Origin: Ascidiaceihabitans sp029251465 | Lineage (GTDB): Bacteria; Pseudomonadota; Alphaproteobacteria; Rhodobacterales; Rhodobacteraceae | Direction of reading: 5' to 3' | Assembly (NCBI RefSeq): GCF_042932805.1 | Contig: NZ_CP170633.1 | Span: 1,860,001-1,924,000, forward strand | DNA: 64,000 nt | Shown here: in pieces, positions 15,053 through 24,500 of the stretch | Position numbering within the stretch: position 1 is the stretch's first letter | Layout: each line of letters opens with the position of its first letter | The notes under the pieces: model-generated | Seen by the model: only the letters and a program-made list of their open reading frames with translations | Databases searched by the model: none | Told to the model about the DNA's origin: nothing | Made by a program: the position numbers and the translations under genes

Positions 15053-17914
15053 TTACTTTGCTGCGACCTTTTTCTTGGGCTTCAGCATTTCTTTGAGATA
15101 GCGGCCTGTGTGGCTTGCCTCGACTGTCGCGACCTTTTCAGGCGTGCCGGTTGCAACCACTGTGCCGCCGCCATCGCCGCCTTCGGGCCCGATGTCGATG
15201 ATGTGGTCCGCGGTTTTCACAACGTCCAGATTGTGTTCAATCACGATCACCGAATTGCCCTGATCGACCAGTTCGTGCAGCACCTCAAGCAGCTTGCGCA
15301 CATCCTCAAAATGCAGGCCCGTGGTCGGTTCGTCCAAGATGTACAACGTGCGTCCGGTGGACCGTTTGGCAAGCTCTTTGGACAGCTTGACGCGCTGCGC
15401 TTCGCCCCCCGAAAGGGTCGTCGCCTGTTGCCCGACTTTGATGTAGCCGAGGCCCACACGCATCAACGCATCCATCTTGTCGCGGATCGATGGAACAGCG
15501 GTGAAAAACGTCTGCGCGTCCTCGACTGTCATGTTAAGAACGTCTGCTATGCTTTTGCCTTTAAAGCGAACTTCAAGCGTTTCACGGTTGTAGCGCGCGC
15601 CCCGACAGGTTTCACATTCGACGTAAACATCGGGCAAAAAGTGCATCTCGATTTTGATGACGCCGTCGCCCTGACATGCCTCGCAACGCCCACCTTTGAC
15701 GTTGAAACTAAAGCGACCGGGCTTGTAGCCACGCGCCTTGGATTCCGGCAGGCCCGCGAACCAATCGCGGATCGGCGTGAAGGCCCCGGTGTAGGTCGCA
15801 GGATTGGATCGCGGCGTGCGCCCGATGGCGCGTTGATCGATGTCGATCACCTTATCCAGATGTTCGAGCCCCTTGATGGTTTCGCACGGCGCCGGCGTCT
15901 GGCGTGCGCCGTTCAGGTTCATCGACGCGGTCTTGAACAACGTCTCGATTGTGAGCGTGGATTTGCCCCCGCCCGAAACGCCCGTGACGCACACAAACTG
16001 CCCTAGCGGGAATTCCACAGTCACTTTTTTCAGGTTATTCCCAGTGGCTTTGACAACTTTGACCGACTTTTTCTTGCCTTTGCGACGGGTCGCGGGGATT
16101 GGAATTTCACGCGTACCTGTCAGATATTGACCCGTCAGCGAATTGGGGTCGTTGGCGACCACATCAGGCGTGCCGTGGCTGACGACCTGACCGCCGTGCA
16201 CACCGGCTCCGGGACCAATGTCGAACACGTAATCTGCCTCGCGAATGGCTTCCTCGTCATGCTCAACCACGATCACCGTGTTGCCTTGGTCGCGCAGGTT
16301 TTTGAGCGTCTCAAGCAGGCGGTCATTGTCGCGTTGGTGCAGGCCGATGGACGGCTCATCAAGGACGTAAAGAACGCCTGTTAGGCCAGAGCCAATCTGA
16401 CTGGCCAAACGGATACGCTGGCTTTCGCCACCACTTAACGTGCCACTTGCACGTGACAACGTAAGATACTCTAAACCAACATTATTTAGAAACCCAAGAC
16501 GTTCGCGAATTTCCTTGAGAATGGCTTTTGCGATCTCGTTTTTCTGTGCACTCAGATGCTCTGGAACCGTGTCGCACCAGTCAGCTGCATCACGGATCGA
16601 CATCTTGACGACGTCGCCTGCGTGCAAGCCTGCGATCTTGACGGCCAAGGCCTCTGCGCGCAGGCGATTGCCTTCGCAGGTGCCGCAATGACGGTTGTTT
16701 TGGTAGCGCTCGAACTCTTCGCGAATCCAGTTGCTGTCGGTCTCGCGATAGCGCCGTTCCATGTTGGGAATGACCCCTTCAAAGACGCGAGTGACTTCGT
16801 AAACGCGGCCCCCTTCGTCATAGCGGAACGGCAATTCTTCGTCACCAGAACCGTAGAGAAACACCTGTTGCACATGGGCTGGCAGGTCTTTCCATTTGGT
16901 TTGCGGATCGAATTCGTAATGCTTGGCGATGGCCTCGATGGTTTGCAGGAAATACGGGCTTTTACCTTTGCGCCATGGGGCAAGTGCGCCGTCATAAACC
17001 TTGAGCGTTTGGTCAGGAACAACCAACCGTTCGTCGAAAAACAGCTCGACCCCTAACCCGTCGCAATCAGGGCATGCGCCAAACGGGGCGTTAAACGAGA
17101 ACAGGCGTGGCTCGATCTCGGGGATGGTGAAGCCGCTGACCGGGCAGGCAAATTTCTCGGAAAACGTCGTGCGAACGGGGTCACCTTCAGCCGGAGCAGT
17201 TTCGATAATCGCAATGCCATCGGCCAGATCAAGGGCGGTGCGCAGGCTGTCAGCCAGCCGCGTTTCCAGCCCTTCACGCACCACAATACGGTCCACAACA
17301 ACGTCGATGTCGTGGCGGAATTTCTTGTCCAGCGTCGGTGGCTCGTCCAGATCGTAGAATTCGCCGTCAACTTTGACACGCTGAAATCCTTGTTTGCGCA
17401 GCTCAAGAAATTCTTTGCGGTACTCGCCTTTGCGATCGCGAATGATCGGAGCCAGCAAAAAGGCGCGCGTTCCGTCCTCCATCGTCATGGTACGATCGAC
17501 CATGTCCTGGACTTGTTGCGCCTCAATCGGCTTGCCTGTCGCGGGCGAATACGGCGTACCAGCGCGCGCAAACAACAGACGCATATAGTCGTAAATTTCG
17601 GTGACTGTACCCACAGTCGAGCGCGGGTTTTTTGACGTAGTTTTCTGTTCAATCGAAATTGCCGGCGACAATCCACTGATGTGATCCACGTCAGGTTTCT
17701 GCATCATATCAAGGAATTGACGGGCATAAGCCGACAGAGATTCAACGTAGCGACGCTGCCCTTCGGCATAGATCGTATCAAACGCGAGGCTCGATTTTCC
17801 GGATCCCGACAAGCCCGTAATCACCACCAATTGATCGCGTGGAATGTCCACATCGATGTTTTTCAAATTGTGCTCGCGTGCACCGCGCACTTCGATATTT
17901 TTCAGCTCAGCCAT
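15053..17914 (-). CDS. uvrA: UvrABC excinuclease subunit A
   Basis: UvrA is the damage-recognition ATPase of nucleotide excision repair. The 953-residue product is of normal length and carries two ABC modules: Walker A GLSGSGKSSLAFDT near residue 30 and GVSGGGKSTLTIET near 640, with signatures LSGGESQRIRLA and LSGGEAQRVKLS. The second zinc module is intact (CEACQGDG and CETCRGARYN), while the first reads CPVSGFTIPE before CPDCDGLG, so one of its four Cys is Ser, which I believe is frequent in Alphaproteobacteria. A LexA-type box lies 64 bp upstream. The gene is convergent with the Hint-protein gene, only 6 bp apart. Confidence 0.98.
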   Translation of the reverse strand: MAELKNIEVRGAREHNLKNIDVDIPRDQLVVITGLSGSGKSSLAFDTIYAEGQRRYVESLSAYARQFLDMMQKPDVDHISGLSPAISIEQKTTSKNPRSTVGTVTEIYDYMRLLFARAGTPYSPATGKPIEAQQVQDMVDRTMTMEDGTRAFLLAPIIRDRKGEYRKEFLELRKQGFQRVKVDGEFYDLDEPPTLDKKFRHDIDVVVDRIVVREGLETRLADSLRTALDLADGIAIIETAPAEGDPVRTTFSEKFACPVSGFTIPEIEPRLFSFNAPFGACPDCDGLGVELFFDERLVVPDQTLKVYDGALAPWRKGKSPYFLQTIEAIAKHYEFDPQTKWKDLPAHVQQVFLYGSGDEELPFRYDEGGRVYEVTRVFEGVIPNMERRYRETDSNWIREEFERYQNNRHCGTCEGNRLRAEALAVKIAGLHAGDVVKMSIRDAADWCDTVPEHLSAQKNEIAKAILKEIRERLGFLNNVGLEYLTLSRASGTLSGGESQRIRLASQIGSGLTGVLYVLDEPSIGLHQRDNDRLLETLKNLRDQGNTVIVVEHDEEAIREADYVFDIGPGAGVHGGQVVSHGTPDVVANDPNSLTGQYLTGTREIPIPATRRKGKKKSVKVVKATGNNLKKVTVEFPLGQFVCVTGVSGGGKSTLTIETLFKTASMNLNGARQTPAPCETIKGLEHLDKVIDIDQRAIGRTPRSNPATYTGAFTPIRDWFAGLPESKARGYKPGRFSFNVKGGRCEACQGDGVIKIEMHFLPDVYVECETCRGARYNRETLEVRFKGKSIADVLNMTVEDAQTFFTAVPSIRDKMDALMRVGLGYIKVGQQATTLSGGEAQRVKLSKELAKRSTGRTLYILDEPTTGLHFEDVRKLLEVLHELVDQGNSVIVIEHNLDVVKTADHIIDIGPEGGDGGGTVVATGTPEKVATVEASHTGRYLKEMLKPKKKVAAK

Positions 17915-17977
17915 CAGACGCCCCCATTAACGGTTTAGACATAGTTTGGTCTGTAGGATTCTCCAATGGAAAAATGA

Positions 17978-17992
17978 GAACACATCGCGAAC
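17978..17992 (-). promoter_or_regulatory. LexA (SOS) box upstream of uvrA
   Basis: GAAC-N7-GAAC on the plus strand reads GTTCGCGATGTGTTC towards uvrA, the exact alphaproteobacterial LexA consensus GTTC-N7-GTTC. It begins just after the MFS stop codon. uvrA is a classic SOS gene, so function is very likely. Confidence 0.8.
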
Positions 17993-17993
17993 A

Positions 17994-19157
17994 TCACCCG
18001 GTTTTGCGCATCTGCCCCAAGGCAAGGTGTACACAAAGTCCTGCGATCAGCGCGATGCCCACAAAGATCGGCAAGGCCGCGTAACCCAGCAATGCCAATG
18101 CGGCGACCATGATCGGAGTGCCGATGGTATTGCCGAGGTTGCCCATCTGCGCCATTGCGCCGTTGGCCTGCGCTTGGGATGAGGCGCTGTCGTTCAACTG
18201 CGGCACAGCGGCGAAACTGGCCCCCTGGATCAATCCCAAACAGGCAGCCAAGGCGACGCATGCAAATGGCGCACCGGGGTTAATCCACAGCCACACCATA
18301 CACAGCGCGCTGCTGGAAAAGCCAATGATGACAACGCGAACAGCCGTCACATGCCGTAACAAATAAACCCCCAATGTCATCGAACTGACGATGGATGCCA
18401 AGGGCATCGCCCCCATGACCCAAACGCGGGATTCTTCTGGGATGAACGGCGGCAGAACAGTTAAAACCGAAACGAAACAGAAGGTGTAAAACAGCCATCC
18501 AAGGCCGGGTGCCGCGATGCTGGCAGATTTGTATATCACCGCATGGCGCTTGAGGATCGCAGAAAAAGAGACCGGATCAGGTTGCGCGCCTCCGATTCCT
18601 TTGGTCAGTACAAGCGACAAAATGCTTGCAAAAACAGCCATATAGATCGCGTGTGCGGCGAATAGTGCTGGTACGCCTAACGCATCGACCAAGGGCAACC
18701 CGGCCCATGCCAGCACAGCGAACGCGACACCAAAGAATGTCCCCCAAAGGGTTAACGTGAACCCGCGATCCTTTGGCGCGCTAAGTTGGGCGATCAGAGT
18801 TGGGGCCGCGACGACCATGGCCAAATGCGACAAACCTTCGATTGCGCGCGAGACCAGGAACCACTCGAACGGCGGCACGAACGCTTGTACAGCGGACACA
18901 GCAGCGCCCAGCCACAACGCGCAAATCAGGGCACGCCGATACCGGATTTGGGCCACGAGCACCCCGGCGACAACACCAAAAATAATGCCCAAAAACCCGA
19001 CCAATGACACCGCAAAACCGATCAGCGCACCTGCGTTCGGGTAAAGCTGCGGCAGTTGGTCAAAAACCACGCTGACTTTGGCGTATTGCGCGGCCGCACC
19101 CAATCCCGCCCCCCACAACAAAAAGATCAACACAAAAGGTGTTCTTTCAGAGGTCAT
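17994..19157 (-). CDS. MFS transporter (third gene of the lpdA operon)
   Basis: A 387-residue major facilitator superfamily protein with about 12 hydrophobic segments, starting MTSERTPFVLIFLLWGAGLG. The cytoplasmic loop motif between helices 2 and 3 is weakly conserved. The start at 19157 is set by the ATGA overlap with the stop of the methyltransferase gene upstream, which indicates translational coupling; no strong Shine-Dalgarno is visible, and an earlier start at 19178 is less likely. The substrate cannot be read from sequence. It ends 2 bp before the uvrA LexA box. Confidence 0.85.
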   Translation of the reverse strand: MTSERTPFVLIFLLWGAGLGAAAQYAKVSVVFDQLPQLYPNAGALIGFAVSLVGFLGIIFGVVAGVLVAQIRYRRALICALWLGAAVSAVQAFVPPFEWFLVSRAIEGLSHLAMVVAAPTLIAQLSAPKDRGFTLTLWGTFFGVAFAVLAWAGLPLVDALGVPALFAAHAIYMAVFASILSLVLTKGIGGAQPDPVSFSAILKRHAVIYKSASIAAPGLGWLFYTFCFVSVLTVLPPFIPEESRVWVMGAMPLASIVSSMTLGVYLLRHVTAVRVVIIGFSSSALCMVWLWINPGAPFACVALAACLGLIQGASFAAVPQLNDSASSQAQANGAMAQMGNLGNTIGTPIMVAALALLGYAALPIFVGIALIAGLCVHLALGQMRKTG

Positions 19158-19714
19158 GTTTTTCGTGCCATCGCCCAAGAACAGATTGGCATTTTGGGAT
19201 CATTGTCCAACACATCTCTTTTTGCTTCAAAATCAGGGGGCCAGGGACGTTCCAGATTGCGCGCAGCGGTTTCGCGGTTGCCCCATTGCTCCGCGACAAT
19301 CGCGTCTTCGGCAAAGCCTGCCTCGATCAACAAGTTCTTTAGCCCGCGTGCGGACCAGCGTGAATTGTCCATTGGGGCTGCGTGAAACGGCACAAAAAAT
19401 GGCACTGCGATCCAGAAATGCCCGCCCTTTTTTAACATCCGGCGCACATTTTTGACGGCACCGTAGGGGCGATCAAGATGTTCCCACACTTGATTGGCCA
19501 TAATTAAATCAAATTTTAGCGGCTTGCCGTCGTCATCCAGATACGGGCCCGTGCAGATGTCGTGTTTGGGGTACAAAAAGCGTCTGTAGCTTTTGAAATT
19601 GAACACCTGCCCCCATTTGCCCGAAACTTCCGCCACATCCAGTGATGGTGGGTCCAGCTCTTGGATCATTTGGCGGCTGGATCGTTGCATCACGATGCGG
19701 TTCAGGCTCGGCAT
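19154..19714 (-). CDS. Class I SAM-dependent methyltransferase-like protein
   Basis: A 186-residue protein with the C-terminal half of a class I methyltransferase fold: FDLIMANQVWEHLDRPYGAVKNVRR is the usual motif after the SAM-binding site, followed by LKKGGHFWIAVPFFVPFH. The classic glycine-rich SAM loop (GxGxG) is not obvious near the N-terminus; the segment LDVAEVSGKWGQ may replace it, so SAM binding is probable but not certain. The gene is 31 bp after lpdA and overlaps the MFS gene by ATGA. The substrate is unknown. Confidence 0.75.
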   Translation of the reverse strand: MPSLNRIVMQRSSRQMIQELDPPSLDVAEVSGKWGQVFNFKSYRRFLYPKHDICTGPYLDDDGKPLKFDLIMANQVWEHLDRPYGAVKNVRRMLKKGGHFWIAVPFFVPFHAAPMDNSRWSARGLKNLLIEAGFAEDAIVAEQWGNRETAARNLERPWPPDFEAKRDVLDNDPKMPICSWAMARKT

Positions 19715-19745
19715 GGGGCGCGTCTTTCGTTGCGCCCCGAACCGA

Positions 19746-21140
19746 TCACATGTGAATCACACGATCGTAAGCATCCAGAACGCTTTCGTGCATCATTTCA
19801 GAAAGCGTCGGATGCGGAAAGACCGTGTTCATCAGATCTTCTTCTGTTGTCTCGAGCTGGCGGCCCACAACATAGCCTTGGATCAGTTCAGTGACCTCGG
19901 CCCCGATCATGTGCGCGCCCAAAAGTTCGCCGGTTTTGGCATCAAAGATGGTTTTAACCAGCCCTTCGGGTTCGCCCAAAGCGATGGCCTTGCCGTTGCC
20001 TATAAACGGGAAACGACCGACTTTGATGTCGTACCCAAGCTCTTTCGCGCGGGCTTCCGTGTAGCCCACGGACGCGACTTGGGGGTGGCAATAGGTGCAG
20101 CCGGCGATGGTTTCCGGTTTGACTGGGTGTGCATGTTTTCCGGCGATCAAATCGGCGACCATGACGCCTTCGTGGCTGGCTTTGTGCGCGAGCCACGGGG
20201 CCCCGGCGATGTCGCCGATGGCATACAACCCGTCGACGCCTGTGCGACAGAATTCATCCGTTACAACATGCGTGCGATCCAATTTGACACCCAATTCCTC
20301 GAGCCCCAGTCCTTCTACATTTCCAACAATTCCGACGGCAGAAATGACCGTATCAAAGTCCATTCTTTCAATTTTACCATCTTTTTCGATATGTGCGGTG
20401 ACTTTACCTTTGGCGCGGTCAAGCTGTTTGACCATCGCTTTTTGCATGATTTTCATGCCTTGTTTTTCGAAAGATTTCTTGGCGAAGGCGCTAATTTCTG
20501 CATCTTCAACAGGCAACACGCGGTCCATGACTTCGACCACAGTCGTGTCGGCGCCCAGCGTGTTATAGAAACTCGCGAATTCGATTCCGATGGCACCAGA
20601 GCCGATCACCAGCAGCTTTTTAGGCATGCGAGGCGGGGTCAGCGCGTGTTTGTAGGTCCAAACCAAATCGCCGTCCGCCTCGAGCCCCGGCAACTCGCGG
20701 GCACGTGCGCCGGTTGCCAACACGATGTTCTTGGCGGTCAATTCCTCGGTACCTTTGTCGGTCTTTACCGTTACTTTGCCTTTGGCAGGGATTGAGGCCG
20801 CGCCCATGAACACGGTCACTTTGTTCTTTTTCATCAAATGACCAATGCCGCCTGATAACTGCCCTGCGACTTGACGCGAGCGTTTCACAACGGCGTCCAG
20901 ATCGTAGTTAATGTTGTCAGCGCTGAGGCCAAATTCCTTGGCGCGGTGCATCAAATGGAACACCTCTGAGGATCGCAGCATCGCTTTGGTCGGGATACAA
21001 CCCCAGTTGAGGCAAATGCCGCCTAGATGTTCACGTTCAACGATGGCCACGTTCATGCCAAGCTGAGCGCCGCGAATAGCGGCAACATAGCCACCCGGCC
21101 CTGCCCCGATTACAATCAAATCAAAGGATTTCGACGCCAT
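19746..21140 (-). CDS. lpdA: Dihydrolipoyl dehydrogenase (E3)
   Basis: A 464-residue flavoprotein that reoxidises dihydrolipoyl groups of 2-oxoacid dehydrogenase complexes with NAD. Seen: the FAD motif VIGAGPGGYVAAIRGAQLG, the redox disulfide in GGICLNWGCIPTK (Cys-x4-Cys), the NAD motif LVIGSGAIGIEFASFY, the second FAD segment YAIGDIAGAPWLAH, and the active-site FPHPTLSEMMHES. It is separated by 15 kb from pdhABC but shares their upstream palindrome (21173-21190), pointing to a role as the E3 of pyruvate dehydrogenase. A methyltransferase and an MFS gene follow in the same operon. Confidence 0.97.
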   Translation of the reverse strand: MASKSFDLIVIGAGPGGYVAAIRGAQLGMNVAIVEREHLGGICLNWGCIPTKAMLRSSEVFHLMHRAKEFGLSADNINYDLDAVVKRSRQVAGQLSGGIGHLMKKNKVTVFMGAASIPAKGKVTVKTDKGTEELTAKNIVLATGARARELPGLEADGDLVWTYKHALTPPRMPKKLLVIGSGAIGIEFASFYNTLGADTTVVEVMDRVLPVEDAEISAFAKKSFEKQGMKIMQKAMVKQLDRAKGKVTAHIEKDGKIERMDFDTVISAVGIVGNVEGLGLEELGVKLDRTHVVTDEFCRTGVDGLYAIGDIAGAPWLAHKASHEGVMVADLIAGKHAHPVKPETIAGCTYCHPQVASVGYTEARAKELGYDIKVGRFPFIGNGKAIALGEPEGLVKTIFDAKTGELLGAHMIGAEVTELIQGYVVGRQLETTEEDLMNTVFPHPTLSEMMHESVLDAYDRVIHM

Positions 21141-21172
21141 TATTTAGCCCTCGCGCAGTGGTGTTTCAAAAG

Positions 21173-21190
21173 TAGTTTACCATTAAACTA
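21173..21190. promoter_or_regulatory. Palindrome TAGTTTA-N4-TAAACTA upstream of lpdA
   Basis: A perfect 7-4-7 inverted repeat, spacer CCAT, lies 33 bp upstream of the lpdA ATG. The same 18-bp layout and identical arms occur upstream of pdhA at 36038-36055. It is likely a shared operator. Confidence 0.65.
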
Positions 21191-21323
21191 AATTTCCATG
21201 CAGCGCAATTACAGCCGTGCGCGACATTTGGACACCGTTTTATCTGCGCAATCAACGCATGATTTTGGCGGCTATGCAAACGCACAAACCGCCAAACAGT
21301 TCAAATTGAGGATAGTTTATGGA

Positions 21324-21926
21324 TCAAGCTGCTTTGGCCTGCATGTCCCGAACGGTATAGCCGTAGCCACCAGCAGCAATGTAATCCAGTTCAGCCTGTG
21401 TCGATTTACGCCCAAGGGCTGCGTTGCGATACGGGAAACGGCCAAATTGGCGGATCACTTGGCGATGCGCGCGCGCATGTAGCAGATTGCTAGAGTCCGA
21501 GGCCAAGCGGTCACACATCAGGCGCACGCAGCGATCCTGATCACACAAGTTTTCGGAATGCATCAGCGGCATGTAGAAAAACTGGCGGGCGGGTTCGTCG
21601 ATGCGCATGTCCCAGCCTTTGTCGATGGCAGATTTTGCCGCTGCGAGGGCGGCGCGGTCCGTTGAAAACGCATCGCCACTGTCGCGGAACATGTTGCGCG
21701 AAAACTGGTCTGTCAAAATGATGTAGGCCAAGGCCCCGTTCGGGTAGGTTAACCAGAGTGAGAATTTGCCAGTTGCGGCAGCTTTCCATGTATCTAGAAA
21801 CGTGTCGCTAATCTTTTTATCAACCGCATCGTCCTGCATGTACCAATCAGATGGACTACACTCATCCAACCAAAACTCTAAGACTTCCTCGGGGCTTACC
21901 AGTGTCTCTGCCGTCATCGCAACCAT
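21324..21926 (-). CDS. DUF924 family protein
   Basis: A 200-residue protein of the DUF924 family, an alpha-helical TPR-like fold of unknown function. Family marks: VLEFWLDECSPSDWYMQDDAVD at the N-terminus, LAYIILTDQFSRNMFRDSGDAFSTD, and the Arg/His-rich HARAHRQVIRQFGRFPYRNAALGR near the C-terminus. An ATG at 21917 is an alternative start. It stands alone between lpdA and an MFS gene on the same strand. No function is assigned. Confidence 0.88.
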   Translation of the reverse strand: MVAMTAETLVSPEEVLEFWLDECSPSDWYMQDDAVDKKISDTFLDTWKAAATGKFSLWLTYPNGALAYIILTDQFSRNMFRDSGDAFSTDRAALAAAKSAIDKGWDMRIDEPARQFFYMPLMHSENLCDQDRCVRLMCDRLASDSSNLLHARAHRQVIRQFGRFPYRNAALGRKSTQAELDYIAAGGYGYTVRDMQAKAA

Positions 21927-22016
21927 TGTGCACTCTCCACTTTACACGAGCTGTTACCCTACTGTTACCTGAGGTTAATCCAATCTCCAGTCACGAATTA
22001 CGACAGTTGCGTCACA

Positions 22017-23294
22017 TTATGCGCCGGGTGTGTCGCTTTCATCCTCCAACTCGGATTCAAGTTCGGTTTCGATCGCATATTCCTGCGCAATTTCCATAGC
22101 CACCGGGGTCGCAGATTGCGTCATATAGACGTACGCGCCGGTGTCTTCGATCGCGATTGTGGAACGCTGGGTGGCGCGGTAGGTCGCATAAATCACCAAA
22201 ACCGCGTTCAGCACTGCGATGAAAATGTAGAAACCGGATGGTCCGAATTGCCCCATCATCCAGCCTGTGATCAGAGGGCCGGAAATTGCCCCGAGCCCGT
22301 TAATAAAAATCAAACCACCGGACGCCGCAGCCATATCATCGTGGTCCAGATAGTCGTTGGTGTGCGCAAGCAGCAGCGAATACAGCGGATTTGAAACGCC
22401 GCCCATCACAAAGGCAGACGCCAGGATCATGTTAAAGCTGCCGCCCGAAAAATAACCGATCAGCGCGCCGACCACGCCAATTGCCGCAGTCACAACAACC
22501 AAAGCGCGACGGTCAAACCGGTCAGACACCCACCCGATCGGGTATTGCAGCAGCATTGCACCGACAAAAAACATCGCCACAAAAGTCGAAATTTGCCCAA
22601 CCGACAGCCCGATCAACGCGCCATAGACCGACGACATGCCAAACTGCGCAGAAAACACGCCTCCAAGCAAAAACATCCCGATGCAGCCCAATGGGGACAC
22701 ATTGAACAGCGCACGCAGGCTCATGGGTTTGGTGGTGTCAAAAGCCGGTGTCGGACTGATCGATAACAAAATTGGCGTAATTGCGAGACTAACAAGGATC
22801 GACGGGATCACAAAAAGCACGTAGCCGGAGGGGTCTGCCGTGACCATCAACACCTGCGCAATCACGATGCCGCCGGTTTGCACAATCATATAGAGAGACA
22901 GCGCTTGGCCGCGGTTTTCATTGCTGGCCGCGTCGTTCAGCCAGCTTTCTGCGGTGACGTAAACGGCAGAAAAACAAAACCCGATCAGAACCCGGCCCAT
23001 CATCCAAACCCAAGGGTCTGTGATCGTCGGATACAAAATCATGACGGCGGAAATAAGCGAGGCCAGCGCTGCAAAAACCCGAACGTGACCAACGCGCCGG
23101 ATCATCCGAGGAGCCGTCCGCGAGCCGCCCAAGAAACCGACAAAATACGCCGACATCACCAATGACATTTCGAATGTGCCAAACCCTTCGATCTGGCCGC
23201 GCACCGCCAAAAGCGTGCCTTGCATGCCGTTGGCAACCATCAACAGCCCCATCCCGAACAGCAACGCCCACGCGCTGGAAAGTACCTGAATCAT
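22017..23294 (-). CDS. MFS transporter (YcaD-like)
   Basis: A 425-residue major facilitator protein with about 12 membrane spans, starting MIQVLSSAWALLFGMGLLMV. It carries the loop GGSRTAPRMIRRVGHVR after helix 2, the helix 4-5 segment RVLIGFCFSAVYVTAESWLNDA typical of YcaD-like members, and a second-half loop GWVSDRFDRRALV. An acidic cytoplasmic tail (ETELESELEDESD) ends the protein. It sits alone between queA and the DUF924 gene. The substrate is unknown. Confidence 0.88.
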   Translation of the reverse strand: MIQVLSSAWALLFGMGLLMVANGMQGTLLAVRGQIEGFGTFEMSLVMSAYFVGFLGGSRTAPRMIRRVGHVRVFAALASLISAVMILYPTITDPWVWMMGRVLIGFCFSAVYVTAESWLNDAASNENRGQALSLYMIVQTGGIVIAQVLMVTADPSGYVLFVIPSILVSLAITPILLSISPTPAFDTTKPMSLRALFNVSPLGCIGMFLLGGVFSAQFGMSSVYGALIGLSVGQISTFVAMFFVGAMLLQYPIGWVSDRFDRRALVVVTAAIGVVGALIGYFSGGSFNMILASAFVMGGVSNPLYSLLLAHTNDYLDHDDMAAASGGLIFINGLGAISGPLITGWMMGQFGPSGFYIFIAVLNAVLVIYATYRATQRSTIAIEDTGAYVYMTQSATPVAMEIAQEYAIETELESELEDESDTPGA

Positions 23295-23420
23295 GACATG
23301 CTCCGTCGTTTAATCTGGGGGTGGTTTTGATGGAATCAGCGGGTCGGCTATTGTCTTTGTCGTCTCATAACGCCGCGCCCACGTCCGCACCATGCGCGAC
23401 ATTTTATCGGTCGAATTCGC

Positions 23421-24479
23421 CTACCGTGATCGATTTGGGATCAGCAGCGACGAATCTCCATAACTGAAAAACCTGTATTTTTCGTCAATCGCATGGGCAT
23501 AGATGTCGCGGATTTCCTGTTGCCCCATCAAGGCAGACACCAACATCATCAGCGTCGATTTCGGCAAATGGAAATTGGTCATTAGCGCGTCGGCCACGTG
23601 GAATTCGAACCCTGGATAAATAAAAATGTCCGTGTCCCCTTCCCACGCAGTGATCACGCCCGAGCGCGCAGCGGTTTCAATCAATCGCAACGCTGTTGTG
23701 CCCACAGGAATGATGCGCCCGCCGGCAGTTTTGGTGGCTTGGATTTCTGTGGCCGCATGCGCGCTGACACGGCCCCATTCGGCGTGCATTTTGTGGCTTA
23801 GCACGTCGTCGACCTTGACCGGGAGGAATGTACCCGCGCCGACGTGCAGAGTAACCTCGGTAAAGGTCACGCCCATGGCTGCAAGTTGTTCCAACAATTT
23901 CTGGTCAAAGTGTAGGGAGGCTGTAGGCGCGGCAACAGCGCCAGAATGTTGTGCAAAAACAGTTTGGTAGTCGATGTGATCCTGAGCGTCCGCAGGTCGT
24001 TTTGCGGCAATGTAGGGTGGCAAAGGCATCGCACCTGCGGCAGCCAAAGCGTTATCGAACGCATCGCCTTTGACGTTAAATTGCAAATGCGCCTGCCCGT
24101 CTTGGACGTGTTCCAAGGTCGCGGACAGATCGGGGGAAAACACGATTTCCTCGCCCAGTTTCACCTTTTTCAACGGCTTCAACAAGGCGGCCCACGTGCC
24201 GTTTGCTTGGGGTTCCAGCAGGGTCACTTCGATGCGTGCTGTGGTGTCGCCTTGGGCCGATGTGCGCGCCCGTGTGCCGGACAAACGAGCGGGAATAACT
24301 TTGGTGTTGTTCAGCACCAAACGGTCGCCTGCGCGCAACCAATCGGGCAAATCGTGCACGTGGTTGTCGGTGATCGTATCGCCTTGTGCCACCAGCAAAC
24401 GCGCGGACGTGCGCGGCACCGCGGGGCGGGTTGCGATCAGATCGTCGGAGAGGTCAAAATCAAAGTCGGATAACTGCAT
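23421..24479 (-). CDS. queA: tRNA preQ1(34) S-adenosylmethionine ribosyltransferase-isomerase
   Basis: QueA adds the epoxycyclopentane ring from the ribosyl part of SAM to preQ1 at the tRNA wobble position, making epoxyqueuosine. The 352-residue protein has the family N-terminus (LSDFDFDLSDDLIATRPAVP, GDRLVLNNTKVIPARL), the central TASLHFDQKLLEQL and LHVGAGTFLPV, and the C-terminal NFHLPKSTLMMLVSA. The gene is 21 bp after the AsmA-like gene and probably co-transcribed. No other queuosine gene is in the window. Confidence 0.96.
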   Translation of the reverse strand: MQLSDFDFDLSDDLIATRPAVPRTSARLLVAQGDTITDNHVHDLPDWLRAGDRLVLNNTKVIPARLSGTRARTSAQGDTTARIEVTLLEPQANGTWAALLKPLKKVKLGEEIVFSPDLSATLEHVQDGQAHLQFNVKGDAFDNALAAAGAMPLPPYIAAKRPADAQDHIDYQTVFAQHSGAVAAPTASLHFDQKLLEQLAAMGVTFTEVTLHVGAGTFLPVKVDDVLSHKMHAEWGRVSAHAATEIQATKTAGGRIIPVGTTALRLIETAARSGVITAWEGDTDIFIYPGFEFHVADALMTNFHLPKSTLMMLVSALMGQQEIRDIYAHAIDEKYRFFSYGDSSLLIPNRSR

Positions 24480-24500
24480 GCCCGCGCCATACCTGCCTGC

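Noticed and set aside
15110..16006. Plus-strand frame of 298 codons inside uvrA
   Set aside because: Antisense shadow of a GC-rich, strongly conserved gene.
19593..20795. Plus-strand frame of 400 codons opposite lpdA
   Set aside because: lpdA has every catalytic motif on the minus strand; the long antisense frame is a codon-bias effect.
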